64,000 bases of DNA from positions 124,001 through 188,000 of the forward strand of contig OY776214.1 in the NCBI GenBank assembly GCA_963675425.1, read 5' to 3'. The notes under the pieces are model-generated. The model had not been told where the DNA came from and made no database searches. It worked only from the letters and a program-made list of their open reading frames with translations. Shown piece after piece: positions 52,244 through 61,799 of this stretch. The translations under genes were made by a program, and so were the position numbers. Numbering within the stretch: the stretch's first letter is position 1; each line of letters starts with the position of its first letter. Source of the stretch: Sporobacter sp963675425 (lineage in GTDB: Bacteria > Bacillota > Clostridia > Oscillospirales > Oscillospiraceae).

Positions 52244-53548
52244 ATGACAAAAACAACTCTTCACAAAGACATCAGGCGGACCATTACAAAAAATCTTTCA
52301 AGATTTCTGGCGATTGCGGTAATGGCCGGTCTCGGAATCGGCGTATTTTCAGGTTTTGCCACTGGCTGCCTGGATTCTCTTAAGGCTGCTGATCACTTTT
52401 ATGATACCCAGAACACTTATGACATCCAGATCGTCTCGACACTTGGCCTGACTCAAGACGACGTGTTGGCTGCAGCGGGGGTGGACGGCGTGAGCGCAGT
52501 CTACAGCAGTCGCAGTATGGACGTAAAGGTGCTGCAGTCTGGGGGGGGGAGCTTAAAGCTTGCGACGCTGACGGAGCTGGATGACCGCGGGATGAATCAG
52601 CCCTACGTGCTGGACGGGACCCTGCCGCATCAATCGGGACAGCTGGCGGTAAATTCCAAGTTTCTGAAGGATACCAGCCTGCACGTCGGAGATACGGTCA
52701 CGCTGTCGGCGGCGGAGTCATCAAAGAGAGCAGACGCGAAAGATAATGCATCGGCTGAAGGTGCAGACAAAACCCATAACGATCCGAAGATTACAGGCGA
52801 TAGCGATTCCTCAGTCCCAGCCTTGGCAGTCACTCAATATAAGATCACTGCTGTGATTCTCAGCCCCCTAAAATTTCTGCTGATAAAAGCCCGACTTCCG
52901 TTTCCTCCACTTCCAGCAGCAGTGATTACCTCCTGTATGCCACAGGAGACTGTATCAGCGGCGGCGTGTACAGTGCGCTCTATCTCACTTTAGACGCTGC
53001 GTCTCAATTGGACTGTTATTCTAAGGACTATCAAAAACTGACAGAAACAGTGATCGCCAGAATTAAGTCGACGATACAGAGTAGCAGGCAGCAAGCCAGA
53101 CACGACGACCTTGTCCATTCGGCAAATAATAAAATTTCGGACGCGTAAAAAACGCTGGCTGAGGAACAGGCAGACGCGTTGCAGAAGCTGTCCAACGCCC
53201 AAGCGGAAATAGACGATGGTCAGGCACAGCTGCAAGCCGGGCGCGCCGAGTTGAACCGCCAGGAGACGGCGGCGGAACAGCGGTTTGCGTCCGGTGAGCA
53301 GCAGCTCGCCCAAAGCAGAAATACGCTGGATGAACAAATATCCGGCGCAAATACACAGTTAACAGGTGTTGTTTGCGCAAAATCCTTGACGGTACCCAAG
53401 AAATAATTGTTACTTCCGAAGATAATCCACAGTCCCCGGCCGGCTACAGCTATACTGTGACTCTAAATTTCTCAGAAAAAATCCGTAAAGCGGTCAACGA
53501 ATATTATGGGATTGACAGCGAAAATTACCTTACAGTTTCATCGGAATA
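52244..53548 (+). pseudogene. FtsX-type ABC permease, multiply disrupted
   Basis: Starts well (MTKTTLHKDIRRTITKNLSR, membrane helix FLAIAVMAGLGIGVFSGF), shifts frame near 52865 (then SSSSDYLLYATGDCISGG), hits a TAA at 53146, continues as coiled coil (ALQKLSNAQAEIDDGQAQLQ), shifts again near 53385 and ends at a stop about 53548 after YYGIDSENYLTVSSE. The C-terminal membrane helices are gone. Confidence 0.75.
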
Positions 53549-53881
53549 GTCGTTTGTTGACGGCTATAGAGTGCGGATATGTTATATGCGGGTGGATATG
53601 TTATTTAAATTAGCACCGAGTTTGTCCGTAAGCGTCAACCATGGACGCACATAGAAAAATGAGATAGTCAGTTGTACAATAAAACCCGACTAGGCTGAAA
53701 AAGTAGGACAACAAAAAAGCAGCGCGAGACGCTTGAGAACTACGTAGGTTACTAAAAAATAAATTGCTCAAGAGGTCAGGGGAAGGCCTTCGTAAATACT
53801 CCGTCCGACTTCTCATATAAAGGTTCACCCGCCGCCGGTTTTATCCGGCAGCGGGTACTTTACTGTCTGTGACAAAGTAAA
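53549..53881. other. non-coding stretch before IS200 element
   Basis: No gene recognised. It contains the hairpin at 53828-53855. Confidence 0.4.
53828..53855. terminator. GC-rich hairpin upstream of IS200 element
   Basis: CCCGCCGCCGG pairs with CCGGCAGCGGG (one mismatch) around TTTTAT; it could insulate the element or belong to its left end. Confidence 0.45.
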
Positions 53882-54606
53882 CCACCGGCTCTGCCGGTGG
53901 GCAAAAAAAGCTTTTAGCGAGGAAAAAAGTGGACAAGAAAAAACCTCGGGGATTAGAGTGGTACAGGTTTGCCGACCGTACTAAAAAAATCCAGGAGGTT
54001 AATTCATGAAAAGTGTAGATGTGAGTAGTTTAGAGCACACAACGTGGAGATGTCAATACCATGTTGTGTTCGCCCCAAAATACCGAAGGATGGAGATATA
54101 CGGGAAAATAAAACAGGATATCGGAATAATCCTAAGGAAGCTATGTGAGCAGAAGGGTGTCGGGATAATAGAAGCAAATGCATGCTCCGACCACATCCAC
54201 ATGCTGATAAGTATACCACCGAAATATAGTGTGTCGCAGATAATGGGGTTTCTGAAAGGAAAGAGCAGCCTGATGATATTCGACAGGCATGCAAATTTGA
54301 AATATAAATATGGGAATAGGCATTTCTGGGCACGTGGATATTACGTAGATACTGTAGGAAGGAACAAAAAAGCAATAACGGCCTACATCCAGAACCAATT
54401 ACAAGAGGATCAGATAGCGGACCAGATAAGTCTGAAAGAATATGTTGACCCGTTTACGGGTAGCAAGAATACTTAGGCATAAAACAGTGCCCCTTTAGGG
54501 GCGGCCCGAAAGAGCAATGCGGTCGGCGAACTTTTCGGGCCCCTTGAGGGGCACTGCTGGTACCAAGCCCTTCTAGGGCTATTCATGCCTCCGGCTTAGC
54601 CGGAGG
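53882..54606 (+). mobile_element. IS200/IS605-family element, tnpA only
   Basis: Bounded by subterminal hairpins CCACCGGC-TCT-GCCGGTGG (53882-53900) and CCTCCGGC-TTA-GCCGGAGG (54588-54606), with one Y1 transposase gene. A further hairpin pair around 54490-54560 (GTGCCCCT...AGGGGCAC) encloses CCCGAAA...TTTCGGG. Exact ends are not defined because these elements lack inverted repeats and target duplications. No tnpB is present. Confidence 0.8.
54006..54476 (+). CDS. tnpA: IS200/IS605 Y1 transposase TnpA
   Basis: 156 aa after GGAGG. WRCQYHVVFAPKYRR, the HUH pair in CSDHIHMLISIPPKYSVSQI and the catalytic Tyr in FWARGYYVDTVGRNK are intact. It moves single-stranded DNA by a tyrosine-linked mechanism. 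Confidence 0.95.
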   Translation: MKSVDVSSLEHTTWRCQYHVVFAPKYRRMEIYGKIKQDIGIILRKLCEQKGVGIIEANACSDHIHMLISIPPKYSVSQIMGFLKGKSSLMIFDRHANLKYKYGNRHFWARGYYVDTVGRNKKAITAYIQNQLQEDQIADQISLKEYVDPFTGSKNT

Positions 54607-54632
54607 TTTTGACTTACGTTTTTACAATAGGT

Positions 54633-57600
54633 TTATGCCACAATGTCCTCCGCAAGCCGCATAAAAATCGTGGCGACCTGCGCGCGCGTGGTGCTGCCCG
54701 ACGGCTCAAGTGTCATCTCCGTCACACCGGTGATGAGCCCTTTGGCGTTGGCCCAGCTCAGGGCCGTATACGCCCAGCTGCTGATGTCATCGGCATCCGT
54801 ATACGCCGAGAAGTCCTCCACCGCCGTGACGTCGTACCCTTTGTAGTCAGCATAGTTATACAGAATCGTTGCCAGCTGCTCGCGCGTAACGCTATCGTTC
54901 GTCCCAAATAGCCCACCGCCGTAGCCGCCAACAATTTTATTTTCACTCGCCCAAATAACGGCATCCGTGTACCATTCGCCATCCGCCACATCGTCAAATG
55001 GGTTGTCGCCCGTCACGCCCGGCTCACTGTCAAGCCGGTACAGCACCGTCACGAGCATCGCCCGCGTCATGGCCGTATCAGGTCCGAAGGTCGTTTCCGT
55101 CATGCCGCCGAACAGACCGCTTGACACTGCGTAGGCCACCGCGTCGTAGTACCAATCGTCCGTCGCCACGTCTGTGAACGGATTCGTCCAGTCTTCCACT
55201 GCCGCCTCGTAAACGACCGCAAAAGTCGAGAAGTGGTCCGTTTCGAAGATGACGCAGCCACTTGATGCTTCGTAGTACGCGCCTTCCATCTCGACGGCGT
55301 TGCCGTCCGCGTCAATGTAGTAGACCGTGAGGTTGTCCGTGTCTTCCCCGTCTGCCGGTGTGTATGGCAGGCTGACTTTGACCGTTCCGTCCCCGAAATC
55401 GGTGACCTTCGTGCTGCCGACAGTGATCGAGAGGTCAAAGACCGGATGGTCGCCAACCAGCTCTTTGTTGGCATCGGACAGGCCGACCGTATCGAGCTGC
55501 TCTGCCAAGAGCTCGACGCTGCCACTGCCTTTTGCGGCAATCGATTTAAGCGTGCTGTTGTCGATATCGAAATTGCCTGTCGATGTCTCCACGGTCAAAG
55601 ACATGCCCGCCTTCGCCATATCCGATGTGCTGCCGGCTGGGATCGTAACGCTGGATTTCGTAACGCTCTGCGTCGTTTTGGCGTCTATTTTGATGTTCGT
55701 CGTGCCGTTTTCTTCGGCCTTTTCAAGGATTTTATCAATGTCGGCCTTATCGACGCTCGCTGAAGCTTTGCCGTTTTGCGCCGTGACCTTCGGCGTCAGA
55801 TTTGTACTTGACTCAGAGGAGCCAGAGCCGCCGCCGGTGCCGCCGCCGCCGGTACCGAAAGCTACATCGGGCGCCTTAAGCCATTCGTTATAATATGTCC
55901 CATCACCCAGAGCCGGATAATCGGGTTCGTCGAACCAGTCGTGAACCTCGTAGCGGTAATCGTTGACGTAGTGCCAAACCACTTCATCACCGTCGCTGAG
56001 CATAAAGCTGTTCAGCCCAAACGCCGGGTGCTCTCCGTTGACAGTGTACATCCAACCGCTGTACTTCCCGTTGGTGAACTCCGCCAGCTCGTACCCGCCC
56101 ACGATGGAGGGCGCCGTGATGGAGGAGATGTAATTGTTATTCAGTCCCTTGTAGCTTAGCCCGGCTCCGTCCAGCGCCGTCCTAAAGAGGTCGCCTACCG
56201 TGGAAAACTCGTCCAGCTGATAGCTCTTGGTCGTGATCCATGTCACATACTCCGCGCCGTTATAGCCCGCCTTGCCTACGCTCAGATCCACATCCTCCGC
56301 CTTGGTGGAGCCGATGAGCCGGAAAGACACTCCGATTTTCTCGTCTTCACCGGGCTCGCCGGTGCTGCCGGAGGACTTCTCGCTGACCTTCACGGTATAG
56401 TAGGTAACCCCGCCTGTACGGCTGGCCAGGGTCACGTCCACGTCGCCGCTGAAGTCCTCTGTCTCCAGCCCGGTCACCGTAGCGTAGTCCTTGTCCAGGC
56501 AGGTGGTGTAGCTGGCCGTCAAATCGGTCAGACCGGTTCCCTCGGGCACCACTACATTTACAACAAACGGGTTGCCCTCGCTGCCCGTGCCCGTCATCAC
56601 GCGCTTGCCCTGGCCGCTCATCAGGTAATAGGTGGTCCGGGCGCTGCCGGCGGACCAGTCGGTCTTCTTCTCCATGGTCACCGTGGTGCCGCCCAGGGTC
56701 AGGCTGGTCAAAATGGGCAGGCCGGCGGTGGCTGCGCCAATGTCCGCACCCATGTCGTTCGTCCAGTGCACCTCCAGCTCGTCACCCTCCCGGACAGTGA
56801 GGGCGCCCAGGCCCAGGTTGTCAAATTGGTCGCCGTTGTGGGCTACCATCCAGCCGTTGGAAAGCCCGTTCACGCTGACCAAATAGGGTCCATAGCCCGT
56901 GTCCTTGATCTCATAGGCCAAATCCCCTGCGGTAAACGCCTCCGCCAGCGCCTGCGCGGCGGTAGCGCCCATGGCACACTGGACATCGGCGCGCTCCAGC
57001 ACGGTTCCCGTCGCCGAAGCTCCGGTGATTCCGGCGTTTTTGGCGGCGAAGTCGTACACCTTCACACTGACGGTAACCGTCTCGCCCAGCGCGCCCAGCA
57101 GCCGCTCCAGCTTAGCCAGATTGGCCCGGTCCGTCTGAGTCAGCGCCGCCTCCGGGATGCATTTCAGGGCGTTGCAGTAGTTCCGCACGCCGGTTTTGTC
57201 CGCCTCTTGCACCGTCTCCGGGGTCAGGGTCAAAACCGCCGGGTCCAATTTCGTACCAAAGGAGGACTCCTCCTCCGCTTGGTAATAGCTATTGGTAAAC
57301 GTATAGATGTATTTGCTGCCGTCGGGGGCATATTCTGTTCCGCCCAGCACCACGCCCTGGGTGGTGTAGAGCCCGGAGGCCTCAAACGCCTCCTCGGAAT
57401 TTGGCCTGATCCAGCCGATGATGCCGCCCGTATCGGGTGTGCCGGCTCCTGTTTGCCATTGGGCGCTCACCGTTCCCTGATTGTAAGCGTTTTCAAAACT
57501 CTTGGATGATTTATTTGCTGATATACTCAGAGCGCCCGCAACGCCGCCGATTCTCATTCCCTGGTACGAAGAGCTGACGGTACCTTCTCCGTCGTAGACG

Positions 57601-59453
57601 GCGCTCACAGCTCCGGTATTCCACATATACCTGAGGACGGTGGGGGTATCCGTTTTGTCCCCGGAGGTGCGCGAATTGCTGTAATACACAAGCCCGACAA
57701 TTCCGCCCACGTTCATATTTATCGCGTCATTAGACGCGCGCACGTTTACATTCCCGTGATTGGACACATTTGTCAGCTCGGTCCCCAGCGCTGTCTTCCC
57801 TGTGACGCCTCCGGCACCAATGCTCATCATAGCAGTACCGTTTGTATTGACCACGATATTACCGTAATTGACACAGTCTGCGATCTGGTTGAATCCAACG
57901 TTACTAATTCCGTTGGTGTCACTCGCTCCGCAGGAATCTGCCGCGATACCGCCGACAGCAATGTCATAACTGCTTCCGCCTACGGTGCAATTCACAGTAA
58001 TGTCGACGTTGCTCACGCAATTCGTGGCCACGTTGCTTCTGCGCGGATTGCCGACCACGTCGCTCTTATTCGCCCACATCATCCTCCCCACGATGCCGCC
58101 TATGCTGGTCGGGCCGGTCAATAAATCATTTGGAATGGTTAAAGTCACGTCAATGGTCCCGTTTACCGTCACGTTTTTCACCGCGGCGTTTTGTGTCGCG
58201 CCGTCTTTGGTTCCGCGTCCGTTGATTCCGGCGAAGAGGCCGCCGATTACTTGTCCTTCACCGGAGGATACATAGATGTAGAGATTGTCGATTTTATGTC
58301 CCGCTCCGTCAAATGTTCCGTATAAATAGGCCCCGGTGATAAAAGGGTACCCGGCCAGCTCAATGTCGGCTGTCAGCCTGGCGTTCACCGTCCGGTCATT
58401 GTTGGTATCGGTCAAATAAACGATATACCACGCCAACTCGGGGCCTGTACCGATGAGGTAAGTCCCGTCCTCATCCTTCTGAGGCTTGGTCAGGGTAGCC
58501 CCATCCCACGGATTAGCCCCCAGCTTGGTCATAGGAATTTGGAAAATGTTCTCCCCATCGGCGGTGACGGTAACGCTTCCCTGATAGTAGAGATAGCCCA
58601 TTGCCTGGATGGAAAAACTATAGGTCCCCGCCGTTGCCCGGAAGACCCCTCCTGTCGGGTAAACCGCATTCCCGCCCGCGTCTTTCAGATCCACAATAGT
58701 AAAATTCTCAATAGGCGTATTACCGTCCATGGGCCGGATGAGGCAGGAGGGCATATCCTTGTCATACTCCACCTTCAGCGTGATGGAGGGCAGCGCGCCC
58801 ATAAAGGTACGGTGTTGCGGGGCTGAGAAGTTCGGGTTGACCCCCACACTGTAATCCAGGGCGCGGTGTGTTCCCAGCGGGGAACCGTAGCCGCCCTGGC
58901 GCAGGCAGCCCGTCAGCTCCAGGGTGTCGCTGGTGATATAGAGCGGGACGGTCACACTCACCATCTGGTAACCGGGACTCGATGGGAAGTTATACACGCC
59001 GTAAAGCCCGCCGCCGCCGTTGAACTGGTCTCCCGCTTGGCTTGTCAGATTGACGCCGGTATTGAAATTATAGATGCCGGCCAGCTTACCCGCCGGGTCA
59101 AAAAGCCCACTGTATTGAATGGTGATACGGTCCCCCGGCTTCAGCACCGTGTCCGCTGTTACCGGCTCTTTCGTCCCGTTGTAGCACATAGTATAGGTCA
59201 AGGGCTTGGCCGTGACGACCTGGTAAGTGGAGACATCACCCTTGGTCACTTTTACAATGTGCCTGCCCTCGGTGAGCCCTGATACCGTCACCGCTCCGGT
59301 TTCGCCGTCCACCGCCACGTCCGTATCCTCAAAACCGCCAGAGTAGGTCATTGCGTCTTCCGTCAGGGTAGGGTGGAGCACCGAGACCGTGCAGCCGCTT
59401 TCCGGGTTAAAGGTAAAGCTTGCCCCGTCGGTCCCGTCCACATAATAGAGCAC
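54633..59453 (-). CDS. giant SLH surface protein, main part, two DUF4430 domains (frameshifted from 59492-60817)
   Basis: 1606 aa from the first GTG/ATG-like start, but the true frame extends upstream to about 59540 and belongs with the next feature. It contains a GLUG/GGIVG-rich beta-helix (about residues 330-720), a DUF4430 (VSVNGLSNGWMVAHNGDQF, LTVREGDELEVHWTND), a second DUF4430 (FSTVGDLFRTALDGAG, GWMYTVNGEHPAFGLNSFML), a Gly/Ser linker, a beta domain, and three SLH domains at the end (FTDVATDDWYYDAVAYAV, FDDVADGEWYTDAVIWA, SSWAYTALSWANAKG). DUF4430 is related to the C-terminal domain of transcobalamin. Confidence 0.88.
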   Translation of the reverse strand: MLYYVDGTDGASFTFNPESGCTVSVLHPTLTEDAMTYSGGFEDTDVAVDGETGAVTVSGLTEGRHIVKVTKGDVSTYQVVTAKPLTYTMCYNGTKEPVTADTVLKPGDRITIQYSGLFDPAGKLAGIYNFNTGVNLTSQAGDQFNGGGGLYGVYNFPSSPGYQMVSVTVPLYITSDTLELTGCLRQGGYGSPLGTHRALDYSVGVNPNFSAPQHRTFMGALPSITLKVEYDKDMPSCLIRPMDGNTPIENFTIVDLKDAGGNAVYPTGGVFRATAGTYSFSIQAMGYLYYQGSVTVTADGENIFQIPMTKLGANPWDGATLTKPQKDEDGTYLIGTGPELAWYIVYLTDTNNDRTVNARLTADIELAGYPFITGAYLYGTFDGAGHKIDNLYIYVSSGEGQVIGGLFAGINGRGTKDGATQNAAVKNVTVNGTIDVTLTIPNDLLTGPTSIGGIVGRMMWANKSDVVGNPRRSNVATNCVSNVDITVNCTVGGSSYDIAVGGIAADSCGASDTNGISNVGFNQIADCVNYGNIVVNTNGTAMMSIGAGGVTGKTALGTELTNVSNHGNVNVRASNDAINMNVGGIVGLVYYSNSRTSGDKTDTPTVLRYMWNTGAVSAVYDGEGTVSSSYQGMRIGGVAGALSISANKSSKSFENAYNQGTVSAQWQTGAGTPDTGGIIGWIRPNSEEAFEASGLYTTQGVVLGGTEYAPDGSKYIYTFTNSYYQAEEESSFGTKLDPAVLTLTPETVQEADKTGVRNYCNALKCIPEAALTQTDRANLAKLERLLGALGETVTVSVKVYDFAAKNAGITGASATGTVLERADVQCAMGATAAQALAEAFTAGDLAYEIKDTGYGPYLVSVNGLSNGWMVAHNGDQFDNLGLGALTVREGDELEVHWTNDMGADIGAATAGLPILTSLTLGGTTVTMEKKTDWSAGSARTTYYLMSGQGKRVMTGTGSEGNPFVVNVVVPEGTGLTDLTASYTTCLDKDYATVTGLETEDFSGDVDVTLASRTGGVTYYTVKVSEKSSGSTGEPGEDEKIGVSFRLIGSTKAEDVDLSVGKAGYNGAEYVTWITTKSYQLDEFSTVGDLFRTALDGAGLSYKGLNNNYISSITAPSIVGGYELAEFTNGKYSGWMYTVNGEHPAFGLNSFMLSDGDEVVWHYVNDYRYEVHDWFDEPDYPALGDGTYYNEWLKAPDVAFGTGGGGTGGGSGSSESSTNLTPKVTAQNGKASASVDKADIDKILEKAEENGTTNIKIDAKTTQSVTKSSVTIPAGSTSDMAKAGMSLTVETSTGNFDIDNSTLKSIAAKGSGSVELLAEQLDTVGLSDANKELVGDHPVFDLSITVGSTKVTDFGDGTVKVSLPYTPADGEDTDNLTVYYIDADGNAVEMEGAYYEASSGCVIFETDHFSTFAVVYEAAVEDWTNPFTDVATDDWYYDAVAYAVSSGLFGGMTETTFGPDTAMTRAMLVTVLYRLDSEPGVTGDNPFDDVADGEWYTDAVIWASENKIVGGYGGGLFGTNDSVTREQLATILYNYADYKGYDVTAVEDFSAYTDADDISSWAYTALSWANAKGLITGVTEMTLEPSGSTTRAQVATIFMRLAEDIVA

Positions 59454-59491
59454 GTCCAGTTCTCCGTCCAGAGTGTCCCCCAGCGCCTTTT

Positions 59492-60817
59492 CTACTTGGG
59501 TGTCGTTCCGCCCCTCGTTGATGGTTGCCGCCCCACCAGAATATCCGACCCGGCAGGCGCGGTAAAAGTCACGCCAACAGGCCCCTGACAGTTCACGGTA
59601 ATAGTATCAGTAGAGGTCAGAGGATTGGTTCGACCCATAGTCTCCTGATAGCCCTCTGCCTTTTTCGCCTCGCTGGGAATGATGGTCACTTGTACCGTAT
59701 CATTTTCCAGCGCCAGCAGAGTAGTGTTTTTCCCCATTGCGCCCAGCTGGATTTCGCGGGTAACAGAGTTGTCTTGATTGTTTACCGCCACTGTCTTGGT
59801 GTAGTCGGTGCCCTCTGCCCAGCCGGTGTTGCCGCATTTTATTGACGTGCAGCCGCAGAGGATAAACTCCGTGTGATCCGCGTCCACCGTTATCTTGATT
59901 CCGCCCAGAAAGTAGGTGATAGAACCCTGAATCATTATGCCTTCAATCCAATAATCGCCGGGATCTAACGAAAATGTTCCAGGTGCGGCTGTCGCGATTG
60001 GCGTCGCCTCAGCGTTGTCTTTTTCACTGTATGCAAATATCTTCAATTGACGCACGAAGGCCCAATTGGTGCTGATGGTTACATTGAGCTCTGTGGGCTC
60101 GTCGAAACTCGCCATCGGAGACGGCGCCGCCACGTTGTTCACGACGGCCTGATTGCTGAAATTGGCAACCGGCGTGCCGTCCGTCAGGTCGTCCATCCCG
60201 GTTGCTGTATAACTGACCGTCGGCGTATCCGTTGATACGATCGCCGCGCTCAGCGTCAGGGTCACCGATGTGCCCGACACCGCCATATCCGTTACGGTCG
60301 GAACTGACGCCACGCCGCCCACGGTAAACGCGGCGGCATCTCCCTGCGTACCGGTCAGCGCGCCGCTCATCGTCAATACGATGTGCGTTTCATCCAACGT
60401 TTCAGCACTGCTCACCGTCGGTGGCAGCGCCGGAACCGTTACGTTGTTTTTGACGGCCTGATTGCTGAAATTGGCAACCGGCGTGCCGTCCGTCAGGTCG
60501 TCCGTCCCGGTTGCTGTATAACTGACCGTCGGCGTATCCGTTGATACGATTGTCGCGTCAAGCGTCAGGATCACCATTGTGCCCGACACCGCTACATCCG
60601 TTACGGTCGGAACTGACGCCACGCCGCCCACGGTAAACGCGGCGGCATCTCCCTGCGTACCGGTCAGCGCGCCGCTCATCGTCAATACGATGTGCGTTTC
60701 ATCCAACGTTTCAGCACTAACTGCATCTGCCGCCAGCGCCGAAATCGGCAGCAGGCTCATTATCATAATTAGCGCTAAAAGTATCGCCAGTGGTTTGCTG
60801 AGTCTTGTCTTTTTCAT
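59492..60817 (-). CDS. giant SLH surface protein, N-terminal part
   Basis: Start at 60817 (MKKTRLSKPLAILLALIMIM) after AGGGAG; signal peptide ends ALAAD. Two ~103-aa SwmB-like domains (SAETLDETHIVLTMSGALTG, twice) are followed by a beta region with Cys-containing FILCGCTSIKCGNTGW. The frame ends RQPSTRGGTTPK at 59492, but adding one G in the GGGG run at 59531-59534 lets it continue GAATINEGRNDTQVEKALGD into the 54633-59453 frame, giving about 2060 aa. Mutation or homopolymer error. Confidence 0.85.
   Translation of the reverse strand: MKKTRLSKPLAILLALIMIMSLLPISALAADAVSAETLDETHIVLTMSGALTGTQGDAAAFTVGGVASVPTVTDVAVSGTMVILTLDATIVSTDTPTVSYTATGTDDLTDGTPVANFSNQAVKNNVTVPALPPTVSSAETLDETHIVLTMSGALTGTQGDAAAFTVGGVASVPTVTDMAVSGTSVTLTLSAAIVSTDTPTVSYTATGMDDLTDGTPVANFSNQAVVNNVAAPSPMASFDEPTELNVTISTNWAFVRQLKIFAYSEKDNAEATPIATAAPGTFSLDPGDYWIEGIMIQGSITYFLGGIKITVDADHTEFILCGCTSIKCGNTGWAEGTDYTKTVAVNNQDNSVTREIQLGAMGKNTTLLALENDTVQVTIIPSEAKKAEGYQETMGRTNPLTSTDTITVNCQGPVGVTFTAPAGSDILVGRQPSTRGGTTPK
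60101..60718 (-). repeat. 309-bp tandem direct repeat, two copies
   Basis: Units of 309 bp (about 60101-60409 and 60410-60718) are nearly base-identical; differences include GMDDL versus GTDDL. They encode the two SwmB-like domains. Confidence 0.88.
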
Positions 60818-60921
60818 CTGTATGTCTCCCTTAAATAATATATCTATAAGAACGCTATACAGCGTCGGCACGGTACTTAAAGAATCCGTTCTGTATTGGG
60901 TATCCGGCGACCCGCACAAAC

Positions 60922-60953
60922 AAAAAATAACCGGTCGTATTAATGGCCGGTTA
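60922..60953 (-). terminator. rho-independent terminator in SLH gene leader
   Basis: Minus strand: TAACCGGCC, loop, GACCGGTTA, then TTTTTT, ending about 105 bp before the SLH start codon. Just upstream a CGCCTGAT/ATCAGGCG stem (60970-61015) might form an alternative structure, so attenuation of the SLH gene is possible. Confidence 0.7.
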
Positions 60954-60987
60954 CGCTACCCGCTCCCGCCTGATAAAAGCGTCCAAA

Positions 60988-61227
60988 TCATATCAGGCGA
61001 TCATTGCTTCCGTTGTTCAGTTTTTTGCCTGGGTCCGCCGTTGCCCCTCCCTGTGTCTTGGCATTTGCATTAGTAATTAAAAAAGAGGTCCAACAAGCGG
61101 GAATGCTTCCCAGCCTGCTGAACCTCCGTTGTTCGGGCAGTTCAAAAATTATAATTTTATATTCTTTTGGATCTCCTCTACCCTTATGGGTGTGCCCTCC
61201 GTGATGAAAATGTTTAGTTCTCCGCAT
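60988..61227 (-). CDS. possible small His-rich protein in the leader region
   Basis: 79 aa, MRRTKHFHHGGHTHKGRGD..., with four His pairs or neighbours near the start. It has only a weak ribosome site, and its second half coincides with a strong terminator, so coding status is doubtful. It lies downstream of the cobalamin riboswitch. A preceding overlapping frame reads DDLTGEKQNENDVPEQEMHL without a clear start. Confidence 0.25.
   Translation of the reverse strand: MRRTKHFHHGGHTHKGRGDPKEYKIIIFELPEQRRFSRLGSIPACWTSFLITNANAKTQGGATADPGKKLNNGSNDRLI
61081..61130 (-). terminator. strong rho-independent terminator
   Basis: Minus strand: GAGGTTCAGCAGGC pairs with GCTTGTTGGACCTC (G-U pairs allowed) around a loop that itself contains GGGAA/TTCCC, followed by TTTTTT. 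It would end transcripts coming from the riboswitch about 260 bp before the SLH gene. Confidence 0.75.
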
Positions 61228-61510
61228 TTAAGCTCACGGATCTATGCTTCAGATGCATTTCCTGCTCCGGCACGTCGTTTTCATTTTGTTTTTCGCCCGT
61301 CAAATCATCACACCTAACTGTACCGCCGCTGTGACTAAATGCGGTTTTCTTTCTCCCTGATATTTAAAACTTACCTTTTGCAGTTACCTGGCATCACGCG
61401 CCGGGAGGCAGTCCTAATGCCACCCGGGCGTCACATCCGGCAGTAAATGTCAAAAGGCAGGAAGCCCCCTAATTATCTTGCCCGGCAAAGAACATTTTTG
61501 CATAAAAAAA

Positions 61511-61541
61511 GGCTGTGACAATTAATAAAATCGTCACAGCC
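61511..61541 (-). terminator. terminator of the cobalamin riboswitch
   Basis: Minus strand: GGCTGTGAC, loop, GTCACAGCC, then seven T. It lies about 60 bases after the aptamer and is the likely expression platform. Confidence 0.85.
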
Positions 61542-61597
61542 GTATTTCTGCAAACATATTACCAATCCGTCGCTATTACCAAAGCGCGAACTGCATT

Positions 61598-61795
61598 TCT
61601 AAGCAGGTCTTCTGGCTTACGTTTCCGGAGATTCTCCTGCGGAGCGCGCTCTGCCTTCCCGGTTTCCCAGTGACCGGCTTTCGCCGACGAGCGCGGCCCT
61701 CAACGCTTACAGCGGCGGTACCGCTCGGGATTTTAACCCGATTCCCTATCCTCCCCCAAAGGCCAAACGCCTATGGGAACACTTGAAATGATATT
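61598..61795 (-). ncRNA. cobalamin riboswitch
   Basis: Read on the minus strand: GGGAATCGGGTTAAAATCCC, CCGCCGCTGTAAGCG, GCCGGTCACTGGGAAACCGG, GGAAGGC and finally AAGCCAGAAGACCTGCTTA. These are the B12-box and core elements of the AdoCbl/MeCbl aptamer in order. It is followed by a classic terminator at 61541-61511, so B12 should switch off transcription. The next sizeable gene on this strand is the SLH/DUF4430 protein 680 bp away. Confidence 0.93.
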
Positions 61796-61799
61796 CAGT

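Noticed and set aside
54480..54610. A tnpB or small RNA gene after IS200 tnpA
   Set aside because: The sequence is only nested hairpins with no ORF; the hairpins fit the element's right end.
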